Assembly (NCBI GenBank): GCA_046733295.1
Contig: JBKPOY010000056.1
Coordinates: 1-23,959 of the forward strand
Direction of reading: 5' to 3'
DNA length: 23,959 nucleotides
Source: 13-2-20CM-68-14 sp046733295
GTDB taxonomy: Bacteria > Actinomycetota > Thermoleophilia > Gaiellales > Gaiellaceae
The notes under the pieces are model-generated. The model saw nothing but the letters and a program-made list of their open reading frames with translations, did no database searches and was not told the origin of the DNA. A program made the position numbers and the translations under genes. This document shows positions 22,453 to 23,959 of this stretch, piece by piece; position 1 is the first letter of the stretch; every line of letters starts with the position of its first letter.

Positions 22453-22481
22453 AAGGTAGATACGGCGCTTTACGAGTTCAA
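22453..22481 (-). promoter_or_regulatory. Promoter of the glycoside hydrolase gene (TTGAAC-N17-TACCTT)
   Basis: On the minus strand TTGAAC (22476-22481) and TACCTT (22453-22458) are 17 bp apart. TACCTT ends 6 nt before the ATG at 22446, so the transcript is probably leaderless. The stretch is locally AT-rich compared with its surroundings. Confidence 0.6.
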
Positions 22482-22550
22482 AAACATCACGTTACGTCGA
22501 GGTAAATCGCCTGTGTGTAACGCAACGAGCGCTCCAGCGGACTAGCGACC

Positions 22551-23150
22551 ATGCCGGTGATCTCACGAGGCTTCCGGGGAAGGCGGCGCGAGGGCCCGCC
22601 CGACCGCATCCCGCCGGGGCAGTACCGCGTCGACGACTTTCCCGTTCTCTCGGCCGGCCCGACCCCCCATACGCCCCTCGAGGAATGGACTTTCACGATC
22701 GAGGGCGGCGTCGAGCCCGTCACCTGGACGTGGGACGAGTTTCAGGCGCTGCCGAGCGAGGAGATCACCGTCGACATCCACTGCGTGACGAAGTGGTCGA
22801 AGCTCGACACCAGCTGGGTCGGCGTATCGCTGGACACGCTGCTCGAGCATGTCGACCACGACGCCGGGTATCTCGTCGCGTTCTGCGACGGCGGCTACAC
22901 CACGAATCTGCCGCTCGAGCATGCAACCGACGGCAAGGCGTGGGTCGCCTACGACTACGACGGCGAGCCGCTCGAGCCCGAGCACGGCGGCCCGGCGAGG
23001 CTGCTCGTGCCGCACCTGTACTTCTGGAAGAGCGCGAAGTGGGTGCGAGGGCTCCGACTCCAGGACGAGGACGAGCCCGGGTTCTGGGAGTCCAACGGCT
23101 ACCACCTGCTCGGCGACCCGTGGCAGGAGCAGCGGTACTGGGGCGACTGA
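22551..23150 (+). CDS. Sulfite-oxidase-like molybdopterin oxidoreductase, cytosolic
   Basis: The 199-residue protein is a single molybdopterin-binding domain of the sulfite oxidase/MsrP (YedY) family: PGQYRVDDFPVLSAGPTP, the segment DIHCVTKWSKLDTSWVGVSL with the molybdenum-ligand Cys78, FCDGGYTTNLPLE, and PHLYFWKSAKWVRGL near 153-167. There is no Tat or other signal peptide, so unlike MsrP it stays in the cytosol. It reduces or oxidises a small substrate, possibly using electrons from the reductase encoded next. Its ATG lies 104 bp from the divergent glycosidase gene. The substrate is unknown. Confidence 0.88.
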   Translation: MPVISRGFRGRRREGPPDRIPPGQYRVDDFPVLSAGPTPHTPLEEWTFTIEGGVEPVTWTWDEFQALPSEEITVDIHCVTKWSKLDTSWVGVSLDTLLEHVDHDAGYLVAFCDGGYTTNLPLEHATDGKAWVAYDYDGEPLEPEHGGPARLLVPHLYFWKSAKWVRGLRLQDEDEPGFWESNGYHLLGDPWQEQRYWGD

Positions 23151-23848
23151 GCTGGCTCGCCACGCGGGTGGCGGGGACGATCGAGGAGACGCCGAGGGTG
23201 CGAACCCTGCTGCTCGAAGCCGACGGCTGGACCGGGCATCGCGCCGGGCAGCACCTCGACGTCCGCCTAACCGCGGAGGACGGCTACCAGGCCGAGCGGA
23301 GCTACTCGATCGCCTCGGCGCCCGGCCGTCCGCTCGCGATCACGGTCGAGCGTCTCGACGACGGCGAGGTCTCGCCCTACCTCGTCGACGAGGCGCGCGA
23401 CGGCGACGAGCTCGAGGTGCGCGGGCCGATCGGTGGCTACTTCGTCTGGGACGACGACGGGCGCCCGGTGTTCCTCGTCGGCGGCGGCTCGGGCGTCGTG
23501 CCGCTGATGGCGATGATCCGTGCGGCCGCCGGCGCGACCCCGATCCGGCTGGTGTACTCGTCACGGACGATCGATGACGTGATCTACCGTGAGGAGCTCG
23601 AGGCCGTGCCCGAGCACGTTCAGGTCTTCCACACGCTGACGCGCGAGCAGCCGCCCGGCTGGACCGGGTACGCGCGGCGCATCGACGACGAGCTCCTTCG
23701 CGAGACCGCGTGGCCCGCCGCCGACGAGCCGCACGTCTTCGTCTGCGGCTCCACCCGGTTCGTCGACGCGGCGGCCGACGGGCTGCTGCGGCTCGGCTAC
23801 GAGGCCGGTTGGGTCAGGACCGAGCGCTTCGGAGCGACAGGTGGCTGA
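23147..23848 (+). CDS. FAD/NAD(P)-binding oxidoreductase (ferredoxin-reductase type)
   Basis: The product (233 codons from CTG 23147, 226 from GTG 23168) has the FNR-type FAD-binding motif RSYSIAS (51-57 from CTG), QHLDVRLTAEDGYQ just before it, and the nucleotide-binding GGGSGVVPLMAM (112-123). A further NAD-domain motif VFVCGSTRFVDAAADGLLRLG lies near the end. No 2Fe-2S domain is fused. It likely passes electrons from NAD(P)H to the molybdoenzyme upstream. The start is unusual: family members carry a W-x-x-A segment that here begins at the CTG overlapping the upstream stop (CTGA). I favour that start but GTG 23168 is the safe alternative. Confidence 0.82.
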   Translation: MSWLATRVAGTIEETPRVRTLLLEADGWTGHRAGQHLDVRLTAEDGYQAERSYSIASAPGRPLAITVERLDDGEVSPYLVDEARDGDELEVRGPIGGYFVWDDDGRPVFLVGGGSGVVPLMAMIRAAAGATPIRLVYSSRTIDDVIYREELEAVPEHVQVFHTLTREQPPGWTGYARRIDDELLRETAWPAADEPHVFVCGSTRFVDAAADGLLRLGYEAGWVRTERFGATGG

Positions 23849-23959
23849 CGAGCGGCGCCTCGACGGCAACGCGATCGGCGGCGTCATGCTCGAGCTCTTC
23901 GGCGTCGAGATGACGACCGCGAAGGGCATCTGCGGCTCGTGCGGCGCGCAGGAGCAGAT
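23841..23959 (+). CDS. DUF6510-like zinc-ribbon protein (partial, 3' end outside)
   Basis: The gene begins with GTG 23841, overlapping the reductase stop by 8 bp, and runs off the right edge after 39 codons. The visible part reads VADERRLDGNAIGGVMLELFGV and then a CxxC (ICGSCGA), the first half of a probable zinc ribbon. The LDGNA-x-GG-x-x-x-E-x-F pattern followed by CxxC is what I recall of the small DUF6510 family, which is often found beside this molybdoenzyme-reductase pair. The overlap argues for a third member of the operon. The role is unknown. Confidence 0.6.
   Translation, partial: MADERRLDGNAIGGVMLELFGVEMTTAKGICGSCGAQEQ

Noticed and set aside
22685..23146. In-frame upstream extension of the reductase
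   Set aside because: It lies within the molybdoenzyme gene in another frame and shows no domain; the FNR family begins near 23147.
1..23959. CRISPR arrays, insertion sequences, phage or toxin-antitoxin and defence genes
   Set aside because: I saw no regularly spaced direct repeats, transposase, integrase or known defence-protein motifs.

Overview
The window is very GC-rich. Genes are packed tightly, with many ATGA/GTGA stop-start overlaps, frequent GTG starts and few Shine-Dalgarno sites. There is a DasR/NagR-like GntR regulator, and many genes start 6-8 nt after a TAnnnT box, which looks like leaderless transcription. This suggests a chromosomal segment of an actinobacterium, perhaps Thermoleophilia-like (inferred from gene style; there is no rRNA to confirm it). 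I see no insertion sequence, phage gene, CRISPR array or plasmid gene.

Layout. 1-1410: the start of a cytochrome-oxidase-subunit-II-like membrane protein, diverging from a MOT1-type molybdate/sulfate transporter. 1413-4490: a lipoprotein, then an NCS1 nucleobase-type transporter, a PfkB kinase and a small Asp-box protein in one overlapping plus-strand unit. 4598-7842: a PhzF-family isomerase diverging from a SixA phosphatase, a two-gene ABC-2 transporter and an unknown protein. 7839-10647: a minus-strand run with a class III aminotransferase, an EamA exporter, an unknown protein and a shrunken XdhC-like remnant. 10685-11206: tRNA-Arg(CCT) and a DUF1232 membrane protein.

11203-21128 is the most coherent part: a divergent amino-sugar and cell-wall-sugar catabolic cluster. 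To the left run murQ, nagA and a SIS-domain sugar-phosphate isomerase/deaminase. To the right run an ABC-importer ATPase, a HutC-type GntR regulator, a solute-binding protein, two permeases and a cytoplasmic NagZ-type GH3 beta-N-acetylhexosaminidase. A palindrome of the form TGGT-N4-ACCA, like the DasR/NagR operator, covers the -35 box of the leftward promoter. A second one lies before the binding-protein gene, together with a degenerate third copy over a TTGACA box. The likely flow is import of a GlcNAc- or MurNAc-containing saccharide, cleavage by NagZ, phosphorylation by a kinase not encoded here, then MurQ, NagA and the SIS enzyme leading to fructose-6-phosphate.

21172-23959: a secreted clan GH-A glycoside hydrolase with a clear promoter, diverging from a cytosolic sulfite-oxidase-like molybdoenzyme, an FAD/NAD reductase and the start of a DUF6510-like zinc-ribbon protein. 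No gene-free stretch exceeds about 165 bases.
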